DNA of 55,471 bases from Bacillus sp. IITD106 (GTDB taxonomy: Bacteria > Bacillota > Bacilli > Bacillales > Bacillaceae_C): NCBI RefSeq assembly GCF_019459225.1, contig NZ_JAIAZY010000032.1, positions 1 to 55,471 of the forward strand, in the 5' to 3' direction. A program made the translations under genes and the position numbers. This document shows, in pieces, positions 8,206-15,626 of this stretch. The notes below the pieces were generated by a model. That model saw only the letters and a program-made list of their open reading frames with translations, had not been told where the DNA came from and did no database searches. How positions within the stretch are numbered: position 1 is the stretch's first letter; each line of letters starts with the position of its first letter.

Positions 8206-9027
8206 ATGAAAAAAATTATCATTACATTCATTGCAGCAATTCTTCTTTCTGCCTGCTCAGTCAAAATTCCTTTTATTAATGAAAAGCCAGAGGAAAAAGC
8301 TGAGAAAAATCCCCATTTAAGAGAAAAGAATGAACAAACGAAAGAAAATTATGGAAGTAATATATCAGGAGATGGGTCATCGATTGAACTTGAAGCTGCC
8401 TTCTTTAATGAAATCAAAGAAGTAAACGGAGTGAAAGAGATTGTCAATGCCGATAATATTTTAGCATTGGTCAATAAGGAATTCGCTTTGCCTGGCACAT
8501 ATATACCAGATGATCTAGTCAGACCTGACGTACCATTTTCGTTTGGCGACCAAGATATTGAAAAGAGCTATCTACGAAAAGATGCGGCTAAAGCGCTTGA
8601 GAAAATGTTTTCTGTTGCCAAGCAAGAAGACATTAACCTCTTTGCTGTTTCTGGATATCGTTCCTATAAGAGGCAGGAATCCCTTTTTAACAATGAAATT
8701 GGGAAAGTAGGAAAGGATAAAGCACTAGAAGCAGTAGCTAATCCTGGAAATAGTGAGCACCAAACTGGACTAGCTATGGATATATCCAGCGAAAGTGTAC
8801 AGTATTTATTAACTGAAGAATACGGAGAAACAAAAGAAGGGAAATGGCTGAAAGAAAATGCTCACCGTTTTGGCTTTATCCTTCGCTATCCAAAAGAAAA
8901 AGAAGATATAACTGGTTATCAATATGAACCATGGCATTTTCGCTATGTCGGAGAGAAAAATGCCCAAATTATTTATAAAAACAATTGGACGCTTGAAGAG
9001 TTTTTCGAGGAAGTCCATAAATTATAA
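8206..9027 (+). CDS. D,D-carboxypeptidase lipoprotein, VanY/M15B family (YodJ-like)
   Basis: Predicted to trim D-alanine from peptidoglycan stem peptides outside the cell. The lipoprotein signal MKKIIITFIAAILLSAC ends at Cys17, which fixes the start at ATG 8206; the longer frame from TTG 8179 would put charged residues in front. The M15B zinc site is seen as SEHQTGLAMD and EPWHFRY, with SGYRSYKRQ upstream. It is the terminal gene of the deoD unit. Confidence 0.92.
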   Translation: MKKIIITFIAAILLSACSVKIPFINEKPEEKAEKNPHLREKNEQTKENYGSNISGDGSSIELEAAFFNEIKEVNGVKEIVNADNILALVNKEFALPGTYIPDDLVRPDVPFSFGDQDIEKSYLRKDAAKALEKMFSVAKQEDINLFAVSGYRSYKRQESLFNNEIGKVGKDKALEAVANPGNSEHQTGLAMDISSESVQYLLTEEYGETKEGKWLKENAHRFGFILRYPKEKEDITGYQYEPWHFRYVGEKNAQIIYKNNWTLEEFFEEVHKL

Positions 9028-9036
9028 TATTTAAAT

Positions 9037-9089
9037 GGCCAAGCTTCTCGAAGGATGTATTGTGGCATAGAGAAAGCTTGGCTTTTTTT
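9037..9089 (+). terminator. Intrinsic terminator after the carboxypeptidase gene
   Basis: GGCCAAGCTTCTC pairs with GAGAAAGCTTGGCT around a loop of about 20 bases, followed by seven T's. Confidence 0.8.
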
Positions 9090-9210
9090 CAGTAATGATA
9101 CTATTTCTTTAATAATGTAAAAATAGCTGATAAAATAAAGAAATTGCAGTACAATTTATAAAAAGATATATCATAAAGTCTCGGTTGCTGAAATGAAAGT
9201 GGTGAAGAAA

Positions 9211-10671
9211 ATGGAAGAAGAAAAAAAAATAGAACATCATTCTGAGGAAAATAGTTATATCCGTATAAAGAAATTCAAATTTATCATGCTCATTTTCCTA
9301 CTTGTTTTTTCTACTGCCGGCATAACATTGGCAGCACTTTCATTCGGAGATGAAAAAGCTGCCACAGTTGCCATACAAGAAAGGAAAGAATTCAGCAAAT
9401 TATATAAAGCCTTCGATATGCTGGACGATAAATATTTTGAAAAAGTAGATCATAAGAAATTAATCGACGGAGCCATTTCTGGAATGGTAAAAGCTCTTGA
9501 TGATCCTTATTCCGATTATATGACAAAGGAAGAAAATGAAAAGTTTCAAGAAAGTATAGCAGCATCTTTTCAAGGCATAGGTGCGGAAATCCAAGAGCTG
9601 AATGGAGACATCGTAGTAGTTTCGCCAATAAAAGGGTCGCCAGCAGAAAAAGCGGGTATTAAGCCGAACGATAAGATTATCACTGTTGACGATAAAAATA
9701 TCCAAGGAATGACTGCGAATGAAGCTGTTCTACTAATCAGAGGAAAAAAAGGAACAAAAGTAACATTAGGGATCCAGCGACCGGAAAATCCTGAAATGAT
9801 AAAAATGACAATCACTCGAGATGATATTCCTATCAATACGGTTTATGCGGAAATGTTAGATAATGGTGTAGCTAAGATTCAAATTACGACCTTCTCCAAG
9901 CATACGTTTGACGATTTAGCTACAGCTATGAAGGAAATGCAAAGTAAAGGAATGAAATCTCTCATTATTGACTTGAGAAGAAACCCTGGTGGGCTACTAG
10001 ATCAAGCTATCGAGATTGCAAATCTCTTCGTTCCTGAAGGGGAAAATATTGTCCAAGTCGAATACCGTGATGGAACAGTAGAAAAAACAGTTGCCCAATC
10101 AGGAAAGAAAATTGACGTTCCTACTGTCATGTTGATCGATAAAGGAAGTGCAAGCGCATCAGAAATTCTCGCAGGCGCTGTAAGTGAATCATCCAATATT
10201 CCTTTAATCGGAGAGAAGTCGTTCGGAAAAGGAACTGTTCAAACGGCCCAAAATTTTAATGATGGTTCAAATGTAAAGTACACGATGGCAAAGTGGTTAA
10301 CACCTGACGGCAACTGGATCCATAAAAAAGGAATTGAGCCTAACTATGAAGTTTCTTTGCCTGAATATGCGAATGTATCCTATATCGATCCTGATAAAAA
10401 GTTACAAGTGTCGTCTTCATCTAATGACGTTAAATCTGCAGAAGAAATGCTGAATGCTTTAGGATATAAGCCCGGTAAAATTGATGGTTTCTATGATTCC
10501 GAAACAGAGGAAGCCGTGAAAAAATTTCAAAAAGCTGAAAAGCTCAAAGAGGATGGTATTTTAACCGGAGAAACTACTGTAAAATTAATGAATAAGCTAA
10601 GCGAGCATATTCAAAAGAATGATCCGCAAGTGAAGAAAGCAATCGAAGTGTTAACTAAATCTAATAAATAA
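9211..10671 (+). CDS. ctpB: Carboxy-terminal processing serine peptidase, S41 family (CtpB-like)
   Basis: A membrane-anchored, PDZ-containing protease of 486 residues. There is one membrane segment at about 23-45, a PDZ domain at about 90-175 (IVVVSPIKGSPAEKAGIKPNDKI), the S41 core with the catalytic serine in DKGSASASEILAGA and the lysine in GEKSFGKGTVQ, and a peptidoglycan-binding type 1 domain at about 405-475. B. subtilis CtpB acts in the forespore signalling that activates sigma K; CtpA is the vegetative paralogue, and I cannot exclude that role. GGTGA 5 bp before ATG 9211 decides the start. Confidence 0.9.
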   Translation: MEEEKKIEHHSEENSYIRIKKFKFIMLIFLLVFSTAGITLAALSFGDEKAATVAIQERKEFSKLYKAFDMLDDKYFEKVDHKKLIDGAISGMVKALDDPYSDYMTKEENEKFQESIAASFQGIGAEIQELNGDIVVVSPIKGSPAEKAGIKPNDKIITVDDKNIQGMTANEAVLLIRGKKGTKVTLGIQRPENPEMIKMTITRDDIPINTVYAEMLDNGVAKIQITTFSKHTFDDLATAMKEMQSKGMKSLIIDLRRNPGGLLDQAIEIANLFVPEGENIVQVEYRDGTVEKTVAQSGKKIDVPTVMLIDKGSASASEILAGAVSESSNIPLIGEKSFGKGTVQTAQNFNDGSNVKYTMAKWLTPDGNWIHKKGIEPNYEVSLPEYANVSYIDPDKKLQVSSSSNDVKSAEEMLNALGYKPGKIDGFYDSETEEAVKKFQKAEKLKEDGILTGETTVKLMNKLSEHIQKNDPQVKKAIEVLTKSNK

Positions 10672-10679
10672 TTAAGTAA

Positions 10680-10708
10680 GGACTCCAATTTTTGGAGTCC
10701 TTTTTTCT
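10680..10708 (+). terminator. Intrinsic terminator after ctpB
   Basis: GGACTCCA and TGGAGTCC form an 8-bp stem followed by TTTTTT. Confidence 0.88.
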
Positions 10709-10732
10709 GTCTAGCTCAGGCGCTTGGGCATT
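10708..10732. repeat. Fragment of a dispersed Bacillus repeat (TGTCTAGCTC-GGCGC end)
   Basis: TGTCTAGCTCAGGCGCTTGG directly follows a terminator T run. It matches the left piece of the repeat at 52511 (TTGTCCAGCTCCAGCGCC), which also directly follows a terminator. Confidence 0.45.
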
Positions 10733-10737
10733 TGTTC

Positions 10738-10980
10738 TTACCTTTCTGCAAATTTGACAAATGTTCTTTCGTCTTCTATTAGTCCGCAAGAACCGCATTG
10801 GACTCTTCTTTCTGGGCCGTTATAAACAGTATGAAAAGGTCCCGCGTCTGCTGCATTTTCATATTTTTCAATCGTTTCTCCAGTTTGTGGATCCAATTTT
10901 ACTGGATATGCATTTTGTTCAATAATATTGAAGCGTGAACGATTAGTTTTACAATTAGGACAGCAATATCGAGTACTCAA
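10738..10980 (-). CDS. Small zinc-ribbon protein of unknown function
   Basis: An 80-residue protein with two CxxC knuckles, CPNC near residue 8 and CGSC near residue 62, spaced as in a zinc ribbon. Between them is [21 protein letters not shown]. It starts at TTG behind TAGGAGG. Similar Bacillus proteins are sometimes labelled DNA alkylation repair proteins, but I see no basis for that. It lies convergent with ctpB and has no obvious operon partner. Confidence 0.72.
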   Translation of the reverse strand: MSTRYCCPNCKTNRSRFNIIEQNAYPVKLDPQTGETIEKYENAADAGPFHTVYNGPERRVQCGSCGLIEDERTFVKFAER

Positions 10981-11152
10981 ATTAAGACCTCCTATTGTAA
11001 TTTTACAAATAGGTTAACCAAAACCGTACAGATTATTTATTTAGGATAGTAGAAAATCTAGAAACACATTTGTAACATTAGTAATAAAAGAAGGATCTTA
11101 AAAAGTTGTCAATATGCTCTTTCTTGTAGTTTATGGTAAAAAGGGATGAAGA

Positions 11153-11206
11153 ATGGTAAAAGCGCTAATGAAAGCCATGATCAAGAAGGGGAAGAAAGGT
11201 TGCTAG
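11153..11206 (+). CDS. Possible 17-residue cationic peptide
   Basis: ATG is preceded by AAGGGATGAAG and encodes MVKALMKAMIKKGKKGC, a short, lysine-rich, possibly amphipathic peptide. It lies in the 380-bp gap between the zinc-ribbon gene and the CAP-domain gene. An ORF this short can occur by chance; the ribosome site and the residue bias are the only support. The rest of the gap is AT-rich and carries the CAP-gene promoter region. Confidence 0.2.
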   Translation: MVKALMKAMIKKGKKGC

Positions 11207-11291
11207 AATATTAGAATGATAGAAAAAAAACAATGAAAACGATTCATATTATCACGAAAAATAGCTCTCTGGCAAATCCTCCCTTAAATAT

Positions 11292-11319
11292 TACATAAAA
11301 ACATATGTTAATATAATCA
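11292..11319 (+). promoter_or_regulatory. Possible promoter of the CAP-domain gene
   Basis: TATAAT lies about 40 bp before the gene's start codon, with ATTACA 16 bp further upstream. A CATANNNTA (CATATGTTA) overlaps the spacer and would fit a sporulation sigma E/K -10 element, so sigma A or sporulation control are both possible. Confidence 0.35.
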
Positions 11320-11359
11320 TGCAAAACGAAATGAGAGATTAAAGGGAGGAAAAAATAGA

Positions 11360-12127
11360 ATGAAAAAACTAGTCATGTCAACTGTTGCAGCCGCCGCATT
11401 ACTCGCAGCGCCATTTACAACTGGAAAAGCAGATGCAGCAGGTTTTCAACCTGACAATACAAAAGTAGTTTACTATCAAATTAATGCATCAAATTGCCAA
11501 GATGTGTCCAAGGTATTGGAGCAATATAATATAGATTTAAATCAAATCTTTAAGTTTCAGCCTTCACCATCAAGTAACACACAAAAACAACCTGTAAAGC
11601 AGCCGGCTCCAGCTCAAAAGCCAGTTCAGCAAAAACCGGTACAACAACCACAGCAGGTGCAAAAGCCAGTTCAACAACCAGCACAACAACCGGTACAAAA
11701 GCCTGCTCAAAAACCGGCACAAAAGCCAGCAACTCAAACGAATTCTCAATTGAGTGCTTTTGAACAGCAAGTTGTAGATTTGACAAACCAAGAAAGAACT
11801 AAGAATGGTCTTGCTCCACTTAAAGTAGATATCGAGCTAAGCAAAGTTGCAAGAGAAAAATCAAGAGATATGTCTGCCAATCACTATTTCGACCATACGA
11901 GCCCAACTTATGGATCACCATTTGATATGATGAAGAAATTTGGCATCACTTATCGTTCAGCTGGTGAAAACATTGCAATGGGACAACAAACTCCTCAAGA
12001 AGTAGTTAAAGCTTGGATGAATAGTGAAGGCCACCGTGCCAATATTCTAAATAGCAGCTTCACACATATCGGTGTAGGATATGTTGCTAACGGTAACTAC
12101 TGGACACAACAATTCATTGGAAAATAA
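11360..12127 (+). CDS. Secreted CAP-domain (SCP/PR-1) protein, YkwD-like
   Basis: A 255-residue exported protein. The signal peptide (residues 1-26) ends at ADA-A. An N-terminal domain (YYQINASNCQDVSKVLEQYN) is followed by a low-complexity Pro/Gln/Lys linker of KPVQQPAQ-type repeats at about 72-125 and then a CAP domain. The CAP landmarks are HYFDHTSP, GENIAMGQQ and GHRANILN. Bacterial CAP proteins of this type occur in spore coats and cell walls; the biochemical role is unknown. The repeat-coding linker may vary in length between strains. The gene has its own promoter region and terminator. Confidence 0.9.
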   Translation: MKKLVMSTVAAAALLAAPFTTGKADAAGFQPDNTKVVYYQINASNCQDVSKVLEQYNIDLNQIFKFQPSPSSNTQKQPVKQPAPAQKPVQQKPVQQPQQVQKPVQQPAQQPVQKPAQKPAQKPATQTNSQLSAFEQQVVDLTNQERTKNGLAPLKVDIELSKVAREKSRDMSANHYFDHTSPTYGSPFDMMKKFGITYRSAGENIAMGQQTPQEVVKAWMNSEGHRANILNSSFTHIGVGYVANGNYWTQQFIGK

Positions 12128-12132
12128 TAATG

Positions 12133-12183
12133 AAAAAGCGAACTCGCAGCCTATCTAATAGGTTACGCAAGTTCGCTTTTTTG
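12133..12183. terminator. Bidirectional terminator between the CAP and MATE genes
   Basis: AAAAAGCGAACT pairs with AGTTCGCTTTTTT, and an inner AGCCTAT/ATAGGTT extends the stem. Both strands end in T runs. The last codons and the stop of the minus-strand MATE gene lie inside the hairpin. Confidence 0.85.
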
Positions 12184-13530
12184 TATTCTCATTTGTTTTT
12201 TCTGAACATAAATTAAACGAGATGAAAGTGTAATGGCGCCAATTGCCAATCCAGTAATTAAACCAAGCCAGTATCCGAAAGGGCCTAATCCCGTATTAGT
12301 GGCTAATATATATCCTAACGGCAATCCTATAACCCAAAAAGATACTAATGCCATAATAAAGGTTACATTAACATCTTTATATCCTCGAAGCGCCCCTTGA
12401 ATCGGTGCAAGGATTGCATCAGATAATTGAAAAAACACTCCAAACAGGAGAAACTTCGAAGTTAGGATGACAACATCATGGTTATTGCTGTACAAATAAG
12501 CTACATCACTCCTAAAAATAAAGAGGAGTGTCCCGGTTATCAAGGCAATGGTAATTCCTCCACCTATTCCAAGATAACTATAATGCCTGGCATCTCTAAA
12601 TCTTTTTGCTCCTGATTCAAAACCTACCAAGATGGTTAATGCCATGGAGATGCTCAGCGGAATCATATAAATGAACGAAGAAAAATTCAGTGCAGCTTGA
12701 TGGGCGGCTATGACTTTCGTGCCGAAACCACTCATAAATAGCGTGACAGCCGAAAAGATACTCGTTTCAATAAAAATGGATAATCCGATCGGTACACCTA
12801 AAGAAAAAATTTCTTTCCATTTACTAAAAGAGATCTTAGGGAAACGATGGAATATGTTATATTCGATAAATGGTTTCTTTCTATGAATGATCCATATAGC
12901 TATAAAAGTAATGATCCAATACGTAGCAGCTGAAGCAATTCCTGCTCCAATTCCGCCCATTTTTGGAAATCCAAGCTTTCCGAAAATCAAAATATAATTT
13001 AGTGTTACATTGATAGGAAGGGAAGATAATGTAACAACCATCGTGACTCTCGTTTTCCCCAAGGCATCAATAAAAGAGCGTAAAACGTTGTAAACAAATA
13101 GAGGAACGATCCCAAAGCTAAGCGAAATTAAGTAATATTTTGCAACCTTCCGTACATCATTTTCCAGGTTCATACTATTTAACAATGGATTCAAAATAAA
13201 AAAACCAATAATGATAATAAGGAGAGCCATGGCAATACCAGCATAAACCCCTTGCAATACTGAAAATGGTACTTTATCTTTTTTGTTGGCCCCAACTAAA
13301 TGAGCTACAATAGGTGTAATCGATAATAAAATACCACTTAATCCGGTATTTATAGGTACCCAATAGGAAGAACCAACCGCAACTCCAGCCAAATGATCAG
13401 CAGAATACTTTCCGGTCATCATAATATCAAAGAAACTCATCGAAAACATGGCTAGTTGGGTGATTAAAATCGGAATAAAAATGATCCATAATTGCTGAAG
13501 TTTTTCTTTTATTGTAAATGTTTGCTTCAT
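12163..13530 (-). CDS. MATE family multidrug/sodium exporter (NorM-like)
   Basis: A 455-residue, twelve-helix antiporter of the MatE family. Each half opens with a family-like stretch: ITQLAMFSMSFFDIMMTG at the start of the N-half, and SLGVPIGLSIFIETSIFSAVTLFMSGFG in the second half. It probably exports cationic compounds in exchange for Na+ or H+. GAGGG 6 bp before ATG 13530 decides the start; an in-frame ATG at 13551 has no ribosome site. Confidence 0.92.
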   Translation of the reverse strand: MKQTFTIKEKLQQLWIIFIPILITQLAMFSMSFFDIMMTGKYSADHLAGVAVGSSYWVPINTGLSGILLSITPIVAHLVGANKKDKVPFSVLQGVYAGIAMALLIIIIGFFILNPLLNSMNLENDVRKVAKYYLISLSFGIVPLFVYNVLRSFIDALGKTRVTMVVTLSSLPINVTLNYILIFGKLGFPKMGGIGAGIASAATYWIITFIAIWIIHRKKPFIEYNIFHRFPKISFSKWKEIFSLGVPIGLSIFIETSIFSAVTLFMSGFGTKVIAAHQAALNFSSFIYMIPLSISMALTILVGFESGAKRFRDARHYSYLGIGGGITIALITGTLLFIFRSDVAYLYSNNHDVVILTSKFLLFGVFFQLSDAILAPIQGALRGYKDVNVTFIMALVSFWVIGLPLGYILATNTGLGPFGYWLGLITGLAIGAITLSSRLIYVQKKQMRIQKSELA

Positions 13531-13572
13531 ATCTACCCTCATTACTGACATTAATACAATAAATTATAGCAT

Positions 13573-13605
13573 ATAAAAAACAGCCGGTTATACGAAACCG
13601 ACTGT
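13573..13605 (-). terminator. Intrinsic terminator after the GNAT gene
   Basis: On the minus strand, ACAGTCGGTT pairs with AACCGGCTGT around a 6-base loop, then TTTTT. It starts at the acetyltransferase stop codon. Confidence 0.85.
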
Positions 13606-14168
13606 TATGCTTCAAGTGGCTGCAGTTCTGCTTGTTCAGAAGATTGCCTCATAAAATTCATAGTAAATAAGTCTTTTGGTATCTCATATAAATCATAAAT
13701 ATACTCAATTTGATTTAATTGTTGAAAAATCAACGAACGCGAATCATTTGCCTTAACAGTATAAGGAAGTTTTTCTGCCGCTTTCCTTGAACGTATATTT
13801 TTTTGACGTATTCTCATAAAAACAGTCAAAATATCTTTTTCATAAAATAATTCCTGGAAAAAGGCTTCCTTCGCTAAGCTATTATAGCCTTTACCGTGGT
13901 ATGGCTTCCCCATCCATGTTCCTAAGAATCCTGCTTGATCTTTTATATCATATAAACTTATCGTCCCGATAGGATTTTCCCATTCGTCAAGAATCGTTCT
14001 TGAAATCATTTCTCCGCGTTCCTCAGCTTCAATTGTTTGTTTAGTCATAAACATAAACTCTTCAAAAGAGTCGGCTTTTTGACGTACGAAAGGGAAGACA
14101 TCCGGGTGCGTCATCAGTTCAAATAAAACATGACATTCATGCCCATTCAATTCTCGCTTTTTGAGCAT
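13605..14168 (-). CDS. GNAT family N-acetyltransferase
   Basis: A 187-residue acetyltransferase of the RimJ/RimL-like branch. The acetyl-CoA-binding beta-bulge is seen at WMGKPYHGKGYNSLAKEAFFQELF, and the R-x-x-N-x-x-S motif at RIRQKNIRSRKAAEKL. The substrate is not predictable. The start is ATG 14168 (MLKKREL) behind GGAGGGG; an in-frame upstream start would run into the leader structure. The gene follows an unusually long structured leader with a tRNA T-arm-like hairpin, so its translation or transcription may be controlled. Confidence 0.88.
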   Translation of the reverse strand: MLKKRELNGHECHVLFELMTHPDVFPFVRQKADSFEEFMFMTKQTIEAEERGEMISRTILDEWENPIGTISLYDIKDQAGFLGTWMGKPYHGKGYNSLAKEAFFQELFYEKDILTVFMRIRQKNIRSRKAAEKLPYTVKANDSRSLIFQQLNQIEYIYDLYEIPKDLFTMNFMRQSSEQAELQPLEA

Positions 14169-14169
14169 T

Positions 14170-14313
14170 TGAACCCCTCCAGTAGGGCAGTCCCGCAATC
14201 CTCGTTCCTACCCTCGAAATTTTTTAAACTTGCATAAAAAATTTCGGGGTGGGAATCGAACCCACTAGGACCTTCCGTGTTTCGGATAGGTGGCGCACCA
14301 TTTGCCTTCCCTC
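14170..14313 (-). ncRNA. Structured leader RNA with a tRNA T-arm-like hairpin, unknown class
   Basis: Read on the minus strand, five hairpins follow each other: GGTG-CGC-CACC; TCCG-AAACA-CGGA; GTGGG-TTCGATT-CCCAC, identical in form to a tRNA T-arm with its TTCGATT loop; a 12-bp stem CGAAATTTTTTA / TTAAAAAATTTCG; and GTAGG...CCTAC, whose right arm touches the GGAGGGG ribosome site of the GNAT gene. I find no 7-bp acceptor pair and no CCA end, so it is not an ordinary tRNA. I do not recognise it as T-box, SAM, guanidine or another standard riboswitch. Whether it is a riboswitch, a tRNA mimic or a decayed tRNA is open. Confidence 0.5.
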
Positions 14314-14520
14314 AATTATGAGCTGTATTTTATTTTTGATTTTCTAATGACATCATACAAAAAAAAACACTATTTGAAAATAGTAAATTTCATCTAAATA
14401 GTGACGATTTTCTATGTAATTCGACAGCATTCTTGAAATAAAAAAATATAAAACGATGAAACTTTTTTTCGTTTCAAGCGTATATTTTATGAAAACAATG
14501 AAGTATAGGGAGAGGAAAGT

Positions 14521-14841
14521 ATGGGAGATCAAAATGAAAGAATATTTGCTGCCGCCATCTATATAACAAGCTTTTTTTCAACATTTATTGGCCCGCTTAT
14601 TATATGGCTTTTGAAGAAAGATGAATCATCTCTTGTCGATTTTCATGGAAGGGAATACTTGAACTTTTTAATATCTTATACGATATATTTGATCGTTTCA
14701 GGATTACTTTGTTTAGTATTGATTGGGTTTCTTCTATTGCCTATCATTGGCCTGCTTATGACCATTTTTACGATTATCGGTGCTATAAAAGCGTTTGATG
14801 GGCAAGCGTATAAAATTCCTTTCACGATTCATTTTTTATAA
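14521..14841 (+). CDS. DUF4870 domain-containing membrane protein
   Basis: A 106-residue protein with three predicted membrane helices. The sequence runs AAAIYITSFFSTFIGPLIIWLLKKDESSLVDFHGREYLNFLISY, then GFLLLPIIGLL and IIGAIKAFDGQAYKIPF, which is the characteristic DUF4870 pattern. The function is unknown. GGGAGAGGAAAG precedes the ATG. It is followed 72 bp later by a second small membrane protein. Confidence 0.85.
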   Translation: MGDQNERIFAAAIYITSFFSTFIGPLIIWLLKKDESSLVDFHGREYLNFLISYTIYLIVSGLLCLVLIGFLLLPIIGLLMTIFTIIGAIKAFDGQAYKIPFTIHFL

Positions 14842-14912
14842 AACATTTATACCGGCATATCCTTGTCCTCTCAGACATATAATGATTTCACACGGAGAGC
14901 AGGGGGAGCCAC

Positions 14913-15626
14913 ATGAATATTAAAGATTATTATACAGGCATGTCCCGTTTATATAGTCACCAAACTATATTATGCACGGTTGTGTTTATCATCGTGATAT
15001 TACCAAGCATCAAAATCACACAATTTTTCCCTGCTGTAGGTGCGGGGATTTTTGTATTGATTCTCATGTTCTATTTTTTTCTTAAATATTTATATTTTGC
15101 GTTTAAAAGCAATGCTTTGCCTAGTCCACGTATTTTAAATCAGCAAAGCACCACTCTCTTTATGATTATGCCATCGCCAGTCTCGACTTATAATTGGAAG
15201 TTATATACAGGAAATGGATTATGCCGATATTCCGCGATGGAAGTAAAGGGGAGAGAAAAGAAAATGAACAAACGCCATGGTAGAATATTTAGGATTATGG
15301 ATCATGAAAAAAATCTACTTTGGAATGTTCATATTGAAAATCAAGGAATAAAAGTATATTCAAATAATCAAAGTTTAGTTTTTGATGCAAAGAAAATAGA
15401 TAAAAGAGAATTTTGGGCAAATAACGGAAGAGACCGTTATCAAATTCATAAAATTGCTTATCAGTGTGTAATTAAAAAAAATGGAAGAAAGATCATGACG
15501 GTATCTCAAGGAATTATGCCGTTGAGTCTTCAAAAGTTATTTTCTTCCTCTACCCCAATGGTCATATTGGATTCGAATATTAAAGATTATGAACGATTCG
15601 TATGCTTAGCCCTTTTTTTACAATGA
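14913..15626 (+). CDS. Two-helix membrane protein of unknown function, possible tubby-like C-terminal region
   Basis: A 237-residue protein. Two membrane segments lie at about 18-60 (HQTILCTVVFIIVILPS and AVGAGIFVLILMFYFFLKYLYF), followed by a cytoplasmic, beta-rich domain (CRYSAMEVKGREKKMNKRHGRIFRIMD, LVFDAKKIDKREFWANNGRDRYQIHKIAYQ). The alternation resembles the tubby/LURAP-like domains of small Bacillus proteins, but I cannot confirm this. AGCAGGGGGAG precedes the ATG. It ends one base before the convergent ligD. Confidence 0.55.
   Translation: MNIKDYYTGMSRLYSHQTILCTVVFIIVILPSIKITQFFPAVGAGIFVLILMFYFFLKYLYFAFKSNALPSPRILNQQSTTLFMIMPSPVSTYNWKLYTGNGLCRYSAMEVKGREKKMNKRHGRIFRIMDHEKNLLWNVHIENQGIKVYSNNQSLVFDAKKIDKREFWANNGRDRYQIHKIAYQCVIKKNGRKIMTVSQGIMPLSLQKLFSSSTPMVILDSNIKDYERFVCLALFLQ

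Noticed and set aside
11550-11791. Minus-strand ORFs opposite the Pro/Gln-rich linker of the CAP protein
   Set aside because: They mirror the repetitive linker codons, have no ribosome site and give low-complexity products.
14230-14313. A normal tRNA gene on the minus strand
   Set aside because: The T-arm is perfect, but there is no complementary 7-bp acceptor stem, no normal 7-base anticodon loop and no CCA.
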